A DNA stretch of 64,000 nt from CAVTUU01 sp045804965 (GCA_045804965.1 JBJMMD010000037.1:1-64000); one strand, 5' to 3'; numbered from the stretch's first letter, positions 43,404-53,330 are shown. The notes: generated by a model not told the origin, from the sequence alone. Numbers and translations: made by a program.

Positions 43404-44663
43404 ATGGCGCCAGTTTCAATGCCGGCGGCGCCGGCAAGTCTCGAATCATTACTCTCGCTGCGCGGGCAGGATCTCCCTACCCCGCGCATCGGCGATCCGC
43501 GAAAGGCCGCAAACCTCATCTCGTTCGTCTTTGGATTTCCAGACGCCGCATCTTTACCGGCGGAATCGGTGGGCGAAGCGACCGTCCGCGCCATGGAGAA
43601 AGATGGCAAATGGGCGCTGCAATACGGAAAAGCGACTGGTGATCCCGCGCTTGTCGAGGTCATGCTCGCCAAACTGAAGCGGGATCAGGGGATCGACGCC
43701 CGCCCAGAAAATATCCTCATCACCTCTGGCGGCTCGCAGGCCGTCCAGCTAGTGCTCGATTTGCTTGTCGACCCGGACGACACGATTATCGTCGAGGCGC
43801 CGACGTGGATGGGCTTTCTCTATGCCGTCAACAACGTCCACGCGCAGACGGTGGCCGTGCCGCTTGACGAACACGGAACGGATGTCATCGCCCTGGAACG
43901 GGAGCTGAACCGCCTTAGAAGTGAGGGGACTACGCCGAAGTTCATCTACGTGATTTCGAACTTCCAGAACCCGAGCGGGATCTCGACAACGCTCGATCGC
44001 CGGCAGGGGATTGTCGAGTTGGCGCAGGAATATGGAACCCTCATTCTCGAGGACGACGCCTACCACGATCTTCGCTTCCGCGGTGAGCGCATTCCGCCGA
44101 TCTATACGCTCGACGACAGCGGATCAACCATGTATCTCGGAACGCTGTCGAAAATTATGGGCGCGGGCATGCGGATCGGCTGGCTGGTGGCGGCCGAGGA
44201 GATCGTGACGAAGCTGTCGGTCTTGAAGATCGATGGTTGCACGAACGTCTTCGGCTCGCATGTCGCCGCGGAATGGATTCCCGCCAACCTCGAAGACCAC
44301 ATAGAAAAGTTGAAGGGGATTTACCAGCGGCGCCGAGATGTCATGCTCGACGCACTTGACCGGCATATGCCAGCCGGGACGACCTGGACAAATCCCGACG
44401 GAGGCTTTTTCATTTGGGTGAGCTTCCCAGAGGCGATCGACGCGGGCCGGATGCTGCCGCAGGTGCGCGAACGCGGCGTCGATTATCTCGCCGGCGCAAC
44501 CTGCTACGCCGACGGAAGTGGGACAAACCAGTTTCGGCTATCCTTTTCGTTCACGACAGAGGATCAGATCAAGCAGGGTATCGCGATTATTGGCGAAATC
44601 GCCAAGGGCGAACTGCTTGAGGCGCGCGGAGGCGGATCGGTACCCCCCGAGCTGCTTCTGTAG
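43404..44663 (+). CDS. PLP-dependent class I/II aminotransferase (LysN/MocR-like)
   Basis: The 419-residue fold-type I enzyme has ISFVFGFPDAASLP, LQYGKATGDPALVEVM, ITSGGSQAVQLVLDLL, FQNPSGISTTLDRR, the EDDAYHDLRF Asp-Tyr pair, and the PLP Lys in YLGTLSKIMGAGMRIGW. This matches the 2-aminoadipate/aromatic aminotransferase group. No helix-turn-helix is attached, so it is an enzyme and not a MocR regulator. The ATG at 43404 has GGAGGAG 9 bases upstream. Confidence 0.9.
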   Translation: MAPVSMPAAPASLESLLSLRGQDLPTPRIGDPRKAANLISFVFGFPDAASLPAESVGEATVRAMEKDGKWALQYGKATGDPALVEVMLAKLKRDQGIDARPENILITSGGSQAVQLVLDLLVDPDDTIIVEAPTWMGFLYAVNNVHAQTVAVPLDEHGTDVIALERELNRLRSEGTTPKFIYVISNFQNPSGISTTLDRRQGIVELAQEYGTLILEDDAYHDLRFRGERIPPIYTLDDSGSTMYLGTLSKIMGAGMRIGWLVAAEEIVTKLSVLKIDGCTNVFGSHVAAEWIPANLEDHIEKLKGIYQRRRDVMLDALDRHMPAGTTWTNPDGGFFIWVSFPEAIDAGRMLPQVRERGVDYLAGATCYADGSGTNQFRLSFSFTTEDQIKQGIAIIGEIAKGELLEARGGGSVPPELLL

Positions 44664-44691
44664 CGTAGTTACGCAATTCTGTCGATTTTCG

Positions 44692-44722
44692 AAAAAAGGG
44701 GCGGCGATAGTCCGCCCTTTTT
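44692..44722 (+). terminator. Rho-independent terminator
   Basis: GGGCGG and CCGCCC pair across a 7-base loop, flanked by an A-run and followed by TTTTT. It lies about 30 bases after the aminotransferase stop. Confidence 0.8.
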
Positions 44723-44892
44723 GCTTGCCTTCTGGAATCGCACGGCAAACGCTGTTGACAGCAAGACACCGCGTACGTATGCTAGTTTTGCGTGTATCCC
44801 GCTGCTCGATCCACCGGTGGTTCCCGCCTGCCGGAGCATCAATCAGGACTCAGTAGATCGTCCTCTGCGCTTAGCCGCGCCCGGAGTCGAGT

Positions 44893-47052
44893 TTGGCGGT
44901 TCCTTCGCGTCACTTCGGCCACCTAGAAGAGCCGGCCTCCCAGCGCATCCGATCGCTGTTCGATGCCCTATTCGCCGCGGCAGTTGGCGCCGGCGGCCTG
45001 CTTTGGCGATTCGCAATGCTCATCTCCGACTGGATTCGCGGCGCCGATTTCCGCGTGTTTCCGCTGCCGGTCGCGCGGGTGCAGCCGTGGCGTCTGGTTG
45101 TCGGTGCGCTGACGGTGCTCGTTCCGGCCACGTTGCTCGCGCTTGTTACCCCAGACATGCCAGTCACGACGCCGGGCGTCGCGTTGATCGCGGCCGTCGC
45201 GTTCTCCGCGTATTTGGCCGATTGGCTCGGTGGGCTCACTGCGCTGGTGCTGGCGTCCCTCATCCTCTATGTCTTCTTTATCGGCGACGGTTCGACGTTC
45301 AGTTGGCGCGATGACAGCTCGGAAGTGCTCGGTTTCGCGATCACGGTTTCCAGCGGCTTTGGACTTGTTTGGCTGATTGAACGGATCAAAAAGGAAAGTG
45401 CCGAAAGCCGGCAATCGGCGGTCGCGGCGCGGGCGGCGGCCAATGCGCTGGCGTCGATGGAACGGACAGCGACTCCGCGATCGTCAGGAAGTCATGAAGA
45501 ACGGCAACGGTTCCTCGCCTCAGTGCTCAATGCGATGGTGAGGGTCAATCGGGCGCACGCGGGCGCGCTCTTTCTTCTGGATGGAACGAGGAACCGCCTC
45601 GTGCTCAATGCCTCATATGGGATGGATGAAGAAGACGCGAAGCACCTGAACCTGGTGCCGTTAAGCGACGAATTTCTCGGCGCAGTCGCACGTGAACGGC
45701 GGCCCTTGATCGTCCATGACCTTCGGGCGTCCGCGCGGTCGACGTCGAGCTGTCTCGCAAAATCACACATTCGAGCGGCGCTCGCAGTGCCGTTGATCTC
45801 TGCCGAAGACCATCTCATCGGCGTATCGTTGACCGGCCTGTTAGTGAGACATCAATTCACACCGACTGAGATCGCCAAGCTCGAGGTGCTGGCCGCGCGC
45901 GCAGCCTCAATGGTCGAAGCTGCGGACTTCGCCGATGAGCGAGAGACACTCTTGCACCGGGCTCATGAGGCCCAGCGACGGCTGGAACTGGTCATCGGTA
46001 CGATGCCGGAAGCAGTGGTGATCTCCGCGCCTCCGGATGGCAGGGTCGTTGGCTTCAACGCCGCGGCCGAAGAAATACTCGGGCCCCTCTCCAGCGCGGA
46101 AGACAAGTTGGAAGTGCCAAACCGCCTGAAATTGCTTTCTGCGGACGGTGAGGATCAAGCGCAACTGCCCTATGTGCAAGCGCTCAAAACTGGCGAGGTC
46201 GTTTCTGGGGTTGAATTGCTGGTGACGAGGCCCGATGGACGGGAGATGCCAGTGCTGGTGAGTGCGGCGCCGATTCGGGAGCCGGACGGGGCCATCGCCG
46301 CCGTGGTTACCGTTTTACGCGATATCGCCGCGCTCAAAGAGGCGAGCCGGATCAAAGACGAGTTCGTGTCAGTCGTTTCGCATGAGCTCCGATCGCCATT
46401 AACCCCGATCCGCGGTTTCGTTCAGCTCGTTGCCAAGGATTTGAGCCGTGAAGGCGGTCATGGCAACCACGTCGTCTGGCTCAATTCGATCGCCGGTCAT
46501 GTCGATCGCATGACCCGGCTGGTCGATGACCTGCTCGATGTTTCGCGGCTGAAGGCGGGATCGCTGGACATTCGTCCCGTGCATTGCGATCTCATCAAGA
46601 TTTGCCGCGACATCATTAATGCCAAGACCGCGACCGCGGGAGGCCACCGATTCGAACTTGTGGCGCATGCGAAGGAAGTCATTGGCAATTGGGATAGCGA
46701 CCGTCTCCACCAGGTCGTCGACAATCTTTTTTCGAACGGAATCAAGTACAGCCCGGCCGGCGGCGTCGTCTCCATCGATGCCGGCATCGATCCTGTCACG
46801 AACGATGCCGTCTTGACGGTTTCCGATGAAGGAGCCGGTATCTCGGAAGCGGACCGAGAACGAATCTTTTCTGCGTTCTACCGCACGCGCGAGGTGACGG
46901 AGAGTCAAATCGAAGGCCTGGGTCTTGGTCTCTATATCTGCCACGAGATCGTCGCCGCCCACGGCGGAACGATCCATGTCGGCACGTCTGTCAGAGGGGG
47001 CGCAGCGTTTACCGTGCGCCTCCCGATGAACCCGGTCGCACTGGCTCGCTAG
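44893..47052 (+). CDS. Sensor histidine kinase with DUF4118-like, GAF and PAS domains
   Basis: In 719 residues, about three or four membrane segments (65-165) with PGVALIAAVAFSAYLADWLGGL resemble the KdpD-type DUF4118 region. A GAF domain follows (about 200-345, LFLLDGTRNRLVLNASYG), then a PAS domain (about 370-480). The HisKA domain has His497 in SVVSHELRSPLTPIRGF, and the ATPase domain has VVDNLFSNGIKYSPAGG, DEGAGIS and GLGLGLYICHEIV. The TTG start at 44893 has no clear Shine-Dalgarno and is uncertain. No response regulator is adjacent. Its stop interlocks with that of the surface protein gene. Confidence 0.9.
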   Translation: MAVPSRHFGHLEEPASQRIRSLFDALFAAAVGAGGLLWRFAMLISDWIRGADFRVFPLPVARVQPWRLVVGALTVLVPATLLALVTPDMPVTTPGVALIAAVAFSAYLADWLGGLTALVLASLILYVFFIGDGSTFSWRDDSSEVLGFAITVSSGFGLVWLIERIKKESAESRQSAVAARAAANALASMERTATPRSSGSHEERQRFLASVLNAMVRVNRAHAGALFLLDGTRNRLVLNASYGMDEEDAKHLNLVPLSDEFLGAVARERRPLIVHDLRASARSTSSCLAKSHIRAALAVPLISAEDHLIGVSLTGLLVRHQFTPTEIAKLEVLAARAASMVEAADFADERETLLHRAHEAQRRLELVIGTMPEAVVISAPPDGRVVGFNAAAEEILGPLSSAEDKLEVPNRLKLLSADGEDQAQLPYVQALKTGEVVSGVELLVTRPDGREMPVLVSAAPIREPDGAIAAVVTVLRDIAALKEASRIKDEFVSVVSHELRSPLTPIRGFVQLVAKDLSREGGHGNHVVWLNSIAGHVDRMTRLVDDLLDVSRLKAGSLDIRPVHCDLIKICRDIINAKTATAGGHRFELVAHAKEVIGNWDSDRLHQVVDNLFSNGIKYSPAGGVVSIDAGIDPVTNDAVLTVSDEGAGISEADRERIFSAFYRTREVTESQIEGLGLGLYICHEIVAAHGGTIHVGTSVRGGAAFTVRLPMNPVALAR

Positions 47053-49202
47053 CTTCTACGGTTGCGGGATGGCAAGCGGCGAGGACCGACCGTCAGCGTG
47101 CGCCGGCGAGTAGACGCAAAAACCGCGTATATCACACCGAGAATGAAGATTGCCACGATCGCGGCGATGATGAAAATGAGCTTTGTATTGCTTTGATCTC
47201 CAGCGATCGGAACGCCGGCGACAAAGCGCGACAAGTGACCAATCGGGGCGGAAACCGAGGTGTCACCTAGTTCTGTTCCCGCAACCTGTTTCGCCTTGCC
47301 CTCGTCAATCCAATAGAGCGTCGTCTCGCGCCGCCATTTATCGGCCTTGAACGACAACTTCAAGGTTGCCGGTTTGGCGAACGTTTCGATCGGCTGTCCG
47401 GCCGCATCTGCAATCGAAATATCGAAACCGGTCGCGGGCATGAAATCAACGCGATCGGAAACCGGCAACTTAGTATCCGCAACAGGCACGATGGTGACGG
47501 TCGATTCACCTTCCAGGGCACCTGCCGGAATAATGATCGTCGCCCCTAACGGATGGCTGAGCTGCCCGCCTTCTGGCCCGATCACTTGCGCGACCATACC
47601 ATCGGGGCCAGTCTCTGGCGCCTTCGTCAAGGTTGCTTGCGGCGTCGAGATTTGCCGCGGCGTGGGCGTCGCCTTCGAAGTTTTGGACGCAGCTACAGTT
47701 GGGCTTCGTTTGGCACTGGCGGTTGCGTTTGGCGTTCCTTTTGGCGCGGGAACCGTCTTCAATGAGTCGGCTGCCAAGCCTTCGCCGAGATCGCCGGTGC
47801 CGTCGCCTTCGACCGCGATCTTGCCCTCGGTGGGCGTTTCGTCGACCCCTTGATCCTCGCCGGATTTGTCGGCCGGGCCCTCGGTTGGGATTCCCGTGAT
47901 TGGTTGCTTGTCAACCGGTTCATCAGTTGGGGACTGCCCGTTACCATTGTCGGGTTCATCGCCTTGCTGGTCGCCGCCCGGCGGTTCGCTCGGCAGTCCC
48001 TCTCCGTTGTCACCTTGACTTGGAGTCGTCACGGCGGTTTCCGAGGCAATGACGTCAATTTCACATTCAGCATAGGTCACGCCGTCGGCGTCGTTGGCGT
48101 AGACAAAGACAGCGTCATCATTGGCGACGACTGGCGCTTGCAGGTTGAGTTCGACCGTGCTGCCGTCGGGAATCGTGCCAACGATCCGGCCCGAGTTGTT
48201 GGCATCCGGCGCGAAATCAGTATTCGGGAGTTCGGCCGGAAACGAGCCATTTGAGGCAGTAACGATCAGCGTTCCACCTCCGGTTAGCGCAATGGAGACG
48301 AGATCGCCGGAATTCACCGGCGAGGGACAATCGAGGGATGTTGCCGGTCGGGCGTGGCTGCCCACGACTGTGGCTTCCGCGGTTGCAATCCAGTCGTGGG
48401 TGTCCGGATCGATGAGCAGAAACTGGACATAAACGTCTTCGACCGTGTTCGGCGCCTTCCATTCGTACGAGCCGTCTGAGACGCCCTCGTAGGTATCAGA
48501 ACCAGTGGCGGTAAAGGTTCCGCTTGATGCCGTCAGCAGGGCGCCATCGGTATTGGTCACGTCGATGGATGCGACATCGCCTGCGGCGATAGTGTCGGCG
48601 ACGGACAAGCTTGGCCCGGCGGAGCCGACTTCTCCTGTTCCGCCGCTTGGAGTGGCTGCAGGGAGTGAACCGCTGGTATCGAGCAAGGCTAGAATGTTCG
48701 CCAGCGTTAGGGAGTCGGTATCTAAAAGATTCCGGCTTTCGACTGAATAAACAACGTTGCCGACTTGCCAGTACACGAGGTCATAGACCGGCGTGAGATC
48801 GTGGTAGGCGTCATAGCCCTGTACGTTGGCGTTGACTTCCAATTGAACGTTGCGATCGTAGGCAGAATAGTCCGGAATCGTGCCTCCGGCTTCGCCGGTG
48901 ATAAGGAGATACGTTGGCGGTGTGCCGGGGATGAGCCAATACAGGCTGTAATACCCGTCCCATGCCTCGACCGTCGGCTCGCTTTCGAAAGGTGCGGGCA
49001 CAATCTCAGGGAGCATCACGTCGATGCCGACCGCGAGTCGCACCGTTATGCTCGGACTGAGCCAGTCCGGATCAATTTGGGCGGCGGCAGCTTTCTCGGG
49101 GACTTGGTTTGGAGCTGCCCCGGCGCGCGAGACGGGGACGAACAGCACGACAACTAGTGCGATAACGCTAAGAGCGCCGGCAAGGCGGGATTGGCCGCTC
49201 AA
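47049..49202 (-). CDS. Secreted, C-terminally anchored surface protein with ZU5-like domain
   Basis: Starting at the TTG at 49202 (GGGAG about 11 bases upstream), the product opens with a textbook signal peptide: SGQSRLAGAL, a hydrophobic core and a cleavage site near RAGA-AP. Beta-rich modules fill about residues 40-400, then a Pro/Thr/Asp/Gly/Glu-rich disordered stretch (about 405-555). A segment with GGQLSHPLGATIIIPAGALEG and TGFDISIADAAGQPIETFAKP resembles ZU5 domains. A membrane helix near the end is followed by Arg/Lys residues. The frame is open to 49340, so a longer form is possible. I do not know its function; a cell-envelope role is inferred. Confidence 0.8.
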   Translation of the reverse strand: MSGQSRLAGALSVIALVVVLFVPVSRAGAAPNQVPEKAAAAQIDPDWLSPSITVRLAVGIDVMLPEIVPAPFESEPTVEAWDGYYSLYWLIPGTPPTYLLITGEAGGTIPDYSAYDRNVQLEVNANVQGYDAYHDLTPVYDLVYWQVGNVVYSVESRNLLDTDSLTLANILALLDTSGSLPAATPSGGTGEVGSAGPSLSVADTIAAGDVASIDVTNTDGALLTASSGTFTATGSDTYEGVSDGSYEWKAPNTVEDVYVQFLLIDPDTHDWIATAEATVVGSHARPATSLDCPSPVNSGDLVSIALTGGGTLIVTASNGSFPAELPNTDFAPDANNSGRIVGTIPDGSTVELNLQAPVVANDDAVFVYANDADGVTYAECEIDVIASETAVTTPSQGDNGEGLPSEPPGGDQQGDEPDNGNGQSPTDEPVDKQPITGIPTEGPADKSGEDQGVDETPTEGKIAVEGDGTGDLGEGLAADSLKTVPAPKGTPNATASAKRSPTVAASKTSKATPTPRQISTPQATLTKAPETGPDGMVAQVIGPEGGQLSHPLGATIIIPAGALEGESTVTIVPVADTKLPVSDRVDFMPATGFDISIADAAGQPIETFAKPATLKLSFKADKWRRETTLYWIDEGKAKQVAGTELGDTSVSAPIGHLSRFVAGVPIAGDQSNTKLIFIIAAIVAIFILGVIYAVFASTRRRTLTVGPRRLPSRNRRS

Positions 49203-49415
49203 CCTTGTGTTTTCTCCCGTTCGCGTATTGGCAGCCTCGGCAACGGCAGCCGAATACGGGCCGCGACTGAGAGCCGGTGCATGCATCGCCCGCGCATTGG
49301 TGGCGCTGATGATACTCAGTGGGAGCGTACCACCTCGCATCCGGACGTGGCGACATCACGCCATAGCACAGCTGACCGCTTCATGAGGGTTTGTTGCGAT
49401 TGCACAGATGTTTGC

Positions 49416-49444
49416 TTGCGTGCCTTGACAAGCCTACGTATAGT
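49416..49444 (+). promoter_or_regulatory. Possible promoter of the ABC importer operon
   Basis: TTGCGT (49416-49421) and TATAGT (49439-49444) are 17 bases apart, 135 bases before the binding-protein ATG. A perfect TTGACA at 49425 lies too close to the -10 to pair with it. The rest of the 376-base gap 49203-49578 shows no gene. Confidence 0.4.
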
Positions 49445-49578
49445 TCGCAACCAATTCAGACGCAATCGTGAAAGTTTGACTGTCATTCCAAACACGGCGA
49501 GTGGCGGCGAAGAACGCGGATCTCGGTTTCCGGGGATGCGCCTACTTCCAGATGAGACAGGTGTTGGAGGAGAGTGGA

Positions 49579-51288
49579 ATGAACGATCTAGCCAAGAACT
49601 GGTTTGTTCGGAGCGCACTGCAGGGCCGAATGTCTCGTCGGCAAGTGCTTGAACGAGGGCTCGCGCTCGGACTTTCTTCCCAATTAATCCTATCGCTTAT
49701 GAAGCTCGCGCCCGAGGCGGGTGCAGCGCCGGCGTCGTCGGCTTCGCGGCTGCTGACCGCGCGGCAAGATGCGGGCGGCGGCACGTTTACCACAATGATC
49801 GAGGCGGGAACCGGCGACGTCGATCCCCACTCGACCTACTCGACGGTCGGTTCAGAGGTTTGTCTAGGTTGTTACGAAATGCTGATCCGGTATAAAGGCG
49901 ACAGCACCTCAGAATACGAACCGATGCTCGCGGAATCGTGGGAAGCTGCCCCGGACAACAAATCGTTCACGTTCAAGCTGCCGGCCGGAGCGAAATTTCA
50001 CGACGGGACGGATTGCGACGCTACCGCAGTGAAGACGTCGTTCACCCGGTTTCTCGAATTGGATATGGGGCCCTCTCTCAACGTGATTCAGCCTTTCATC
50101 GATTCGGCCGATCAGATGGAGGCGGTCGATGCGACGACGTTGCGATTCAATATGAAAGATCCACAGCCGCTCTTCCTGGCGGCGATGGCGTCGTCCTACG
50201 GACCGTTTGTGGTTAGTCCGAAAGCGATCGAGGACAACAAGACCAAGGACGATCCATGGGCGCACGAGTGGTTCATCTCGAATGCGGTCGGTACTGGACC
50301 GTACAAGCTGACCGAAAACTCGATCAACGACAAGGTTGTCTTCGAAAAATTTGACGATTATCACGGGGGATGGTCGGGCAACCACTTTTCGGAGATCGTC
50401 TTACGCGTCGTGCCAGAGAACACGTCTCGCCGGCTACTGCTGGAGCGAGGTGAGGCTGACGCGACGACGAACAACCTCACGGTCGAAGATGTCGAGGCGC
50501 TCAAGTCCAATCCAGGTTTGGTCGTGCTCGAGTATCCAACGACCCGCGTCAACTGGGCCATCATGAACGCCGTTAAGCTCTCGAAAGAGGCGCGGCAGGG
50601 TTTCAGTTATGCGTTTCCATACGACGACGTCATGAATAGCGTCTATAAGGGTCTATTAGTTCGTTCGGGTCCAATCCCATCGACGGTCAAGGGAGCGGAC
50701 CCGGACGTCTTCATCTACCAAACCGATCTCGACAGGGCCAAACAGCTCATACTCTCCGCCGGGTTCAAAGAAGGCGACAGTTTCGAGTACCTCTACTCCT
50801 CGGGCGACGCGCTCACAAAATCGGTCGCCGAGCTGTTCCAGGCTAATGTCGCGAAGATGGGATTCGACCTGAAGCTCTCAGAGGTCGCGCTTGCCGACGA
50901 GGAAGACCTTGTTTACGGCGATTCTCCGGCTGAAGAACGGCCTGAGTTCGTCGGCGACTGGGCCTGGTGGCCGGATTTCAACGATCCGCGGAACCAGCTC
51001 GCGCCAAATTTCACCAAGGAACAGATCGGCAATGGCGGAAGCAACGGCGGTTACTGGGAAAACGACCGGTTCGAAGAGATCATGGCGGAGGCGAAGCACT
51101 ACAAGGACGAAGCTCAGCTCGAAACCCTCATGAAAGAAGCCCAGAACATCCTTACCGAGAAAGACCCTCCGGCGATCTACTACGGCGAGGTCAAGTACTA
51201 CACGATCCTCAGGAACGATATTCAGGGGTTCGTGGCGAACCCGCTCTATCTCGACGCCTACAACTTCTACCAAATGTCGCGAAGTTAG
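49579..51288 (+). CDS. ABC transporter substrate-binding protein, family 5, with Tat-like signal
   Basis: Family 5 binding proteins deliver peptides, nickel or oligosaccharides to permeases. The mature part has the family-5 pattern (YEPMLAESWEAAPDNKSFTFKLPAGAKFHDGT, GTGPYKLTE, DWAWWPDFNDP). The N-terminus carries SRRQVLERG (Arg20-Arg21) followed by a hydrophobic stretch, resembling a twin-arginine signal. There is no lipobox Cys. The ATG at 49579 has GGAGGAG upstream; an earlier frame start at 49501 is less likely. Two permease genes follow. Confidence 0.92.
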   Translation: MNDLAKNWFVRSALQGRMSRRQVLERGLALGLSSQLILSLMKLAPEAGAAPASSASRLLTARQDAGGGTFTTMIEAGTGDVDPHSTYSTVGSEVCLGCYEMLIRYKGDSTSEYEPMLAESWEAAPDNKSFTFKLPAGAKFHDGTDCDATAVKTSFTRFLELDMGPSLNVIQPFIDSADQMEAVDATTLRFNMKDPQPLFLAAMASSYGPFVVSPKAIEDNKTKDDPWAHEWFISNAVGTGPYKLTENSINDKVVFEKFDDYHGGWSGNHFSEIVLRVVPENTSRRLLLERGEADATTNNLTVEDVEALKSNPGLVVLEYPTTRVNWAIMNAVKLSKEARQGFSYAFPYDDVMNSVYKGLLVRSGPIPSTVKGADPDVFIYQTDLDRAKQLILSAGFKEGDSFEYLYSSGDALTKSVAELFQANVAKMGFDLKLSEVALADEEDLVYGDSPAEERPEFVGDWAWWPDFNDPRNQLAPNFTKEQIGNGGSNGGYWENDRFEEIMAEAKHYKDEAQLETLMKEAQNILTEKDPPAIYYGEVKYYTILRNDIQGFVANPLYLDAYNFYQMSRS

Positions 51289-51338
51289 CGGGGCGTAACT
51301 GGCGGCGGTTGGTCAACCAGGAGTCATAAGGCACTCAA

Positions 51339-52346
51339 ATGATCACTAGGCTGATCATCCGCCGCATGTTTTTCCTCGTTTTCGTACTGTTCGGGCTGTC
51401 TCTGATTACGTTCGCGCTGTCCCACCTCGTGCCGGCGGACCCGGCGCGGATGATCGCCGGGCCACGTGCCAGCAGAAGCAGCGTGGAGAAGGTACGCGAG
51501 GAATACGGCCTGAACGACCCAGTTTGGAGGCAGTACGTCGACTACGTCGATGGAGTTTTCCATCTTGATTTCGGACAGTCGTTCACCTCGCGCAAACCGG
51601 TCAAGGACGATCTGAAACGATATTTACCGGCGACAATCGAGCTTGGGCTTTACGCCTTTATCCTCTCGACCATTGTCGGGATTCCCCTTGGCGTCGCTTC
51701 AGCCGTGCGCCGGGATTCGCTTGTTGATCACATTTCGCGGTTCGTGTCGATTACCGGTCTCGCCTTGCCAATTTTTTGGCTCGCGCTGATGTTGCAATTT
51801 TTCTTTTACGGAAAGCTCGGTTGGTTTCCAGACGGGCAACGGCTGCCGACGAATATGGACCCACCGAGACAGATCACCAGTCTCTATGTCGTCGATTCCA
51901 TCTTGACCGCCAACTGGACGACCCTCTGGGCGTCAATCCAGCACTTAGTTCTGCCGGTGTTTGTCCTAACTTATAGCTCGCTCGCGGTCGTCACTCGCAT
52001 GGTCCGGGGCAGCATGATCGAAGTCTTGAATCAGGACTACATCCGTACTGCCCGATCGAAGGGTTTGCGCCAGAACACGATCGTCGTCAAGCACGCGTTA
52101 AAGAACGCCCTCTTGCCGACAGTGACGTCGCTCGGTTTGCAAGTAGGACTGCTGTTCTCGGGGACCTTTTTGGTTGAAACGGTCTTTTCCTGGCCGGGAA
52201 TCGGACGGTACACCATCCAGGCGGTGCAGCAGATTGACTACAACGCGATCATGGCGACCACGTTGGTGGTCGCCGTCATTTTCGTCCTCGGCAATCTCGT
52301 GGTCGATATCTTGTATCTCTTCCTTGACCCGAGGATTTCCTACTGA
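51339..52346 (+). CDS. ABC transporter permease, DppB type
   Basis: About six membrane helices in 335 residues. It has the family features FFLVFVLFGLSLITFALSHLVPADPA at the N-terminus, DFGQSFTSRKPV, the EAA loop DYIRTARSKGLRQNTIVVKHALKNALLP, and ETVFSWPGIGRY. It pairs with the next gene: its TGA overlaps the following ATG (TGATG). Confidence 0.94.
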   Translation: MITRLIIRRMFFLVFVLFGLSLITFALSHLVPADPARMIAGPRASRSSVEKVREEYGLNDPVWRQYVDYVDGVFHLDFGQSFTSRKPVKDDLKRYLPATIELGLYAFILSTIVGIPLGVASAVRRDSLVDHISRFVSITGLALPIFWLALMLQFFFYGKLGWFPDGQRLPTNMDPPRQITSLYVVDSILTANWTTLWASIQHLVLPVFVLTYSSLAVVTRMVRGSMIEVLNQDYIRTARSKGLRQNTIVVKHALKNALLPTVTSLGLQVGLLFSGTFLVETVFSWPGIGRYTIQAVQQIDYNAIMATTLVVAVIFVLGNLVVDILYLFLDPRISY

Positions 52347-53281
52347 TGAGCGTCAAACCGACAAACTTCATGGCGACGCTCGAAGCGGGCGAGCGTGCGC
52401 TCACTCTGGCGCAGGCGCCCGAGCGAAAGCGCACGCATCAATTTCGCCGCAATCTGCACCGGTTTCTGGTCAAGAATCGCCTCAACCTCATCGGCGTCAT
52501 CATCGTCATGGCGTTCTTGTTTTTGTCCTTACTGGGAACGACGCTGGCGCCATACAACCCGAACGCGCAGGACATCGCGAATTCCAAACTGCTCGGCCCG
52601 TCGTGGAGTCACCCGTTTGGCACTGACGAGCTCGGCCGCGACTTGTTGAGTCGAATCATGGCGGGGACGCGGATCTCGCTTCGGGTCGCTGTGGTCGTCC
52701 TAGGGTTCGCGGTGACCTTCGGCACGCTCGTTGGCGCAGTCTCAGGATTCTTTGGCGGGTTCACCGACGAGGCACTCATGCGCTTCACCGACCTGTTCCT
52801 CGCCTTCCCCGCGTTCGTGCTGGCGATCGCGATCGCCGCGAGCCTGGGCAAGAGTCTGACCAATACCATGATCGCCTTATCGACGGTCTTCTGGCCGTGG
52901 TATGCCCGTTTGGTGCGCGGTCAGGTATTAGCGATCAAGGAACGGGAGTATGTCGACGCCGCCCGCAGCATTGGCTTGAGTTCGACCCGCCTGCTCTTCA
53001 AGCACATCCTACCGAACGCGATATCGGTCGTCATCATTCAGGTCACGCTGGATGTCGGCTACGCCGTGCTGGCGACCAGCTCGTTGAGCTTCATCGGACT
53101 CGGGGCGCAACCGCCCTTGCCAGAGTGGGGCACGATGATGTCAACGGCACGGAATTTTTTCCGCGACGCCTGGTGGTACATGACCTTCCCCGGCATTGCG
53201 CTGACGCTCACCGTGTTCGCCTTCAATGTGCTTGGGGATGGACTGCAGGATGCACTTGACCCTCGGTCAAGCCGCCGGTAA
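52346..53281 (+). CDS. ABC transporter permease, DppC type
   Basis: The second permease of the importer, 311 residues. HPFGTDELGRDLLSRIMAGTRISL is the DppC signature, and the EAA loop is EYVDAARSIGLSSTRLLFKHILPN. It ends LGDGLQDALDPR as the family does. No ATPase genes (DppD/DppF) follow; the next gene is a convergent HxlR regulator. The energising subunits must be encoded elsewhere. Confidence 0.94.
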   Translation: MSVKPTNFMATLEAGERALTLAQAPERKRTHQFRRNLHRFLVKNRLNLIGVIIVMAFLFLSLLGTTLAPYNPNAQDIANSKLLGPSWSHPFGTDELGRDLLSRIMAGTRISLRVAVVVLGFAVTFGTLVGAVSGFFGGFTDEALMRFTDLFLAFPAFVLAIAIAASLGKSLTNTMIALSTVFWPWYARLVRGQVLAIKEREYVDAARSIGLSSTRLLFKHILPNAISVVIIQVTLDVGYAVLATSSLSFIGLGAQPPLPEWGTMMSTARNFFRDAWWYMTFPGIALTLTVFAFNVLGDGLQDALDPRSSRR

Positions 53282-53309
53282 AGGCTGAATCCACGCTTGG
53301 TTCGTCGTT

Positions 53310-53330
53310 GGGGCGCAAGCCTTGCGCCCC
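53310..53330. repeat. Short palindromic repeat / hairpin after the ABC operon
   Basis: GGGGCGCAAG and CTTGCGCCCC flank a single C, giving a nearly perfect palindrome. In practice the loop would be AGCCT. It lies 29 bases after the permease stop, between convergent genes, and may act as a terminator. GGGGCGCAAG-type palindromes are, to my knowledge, dispersed repeats in several Chloroflexota and other genomes. Confidence 0.6.

Noticed and set aside
49425..49444. TTGACA followed by TATAGT as a promoter
   Set aside because: The spacer is only 8 bases; the TTGCGT at 49416 gives a proper 17-base spacing instead.
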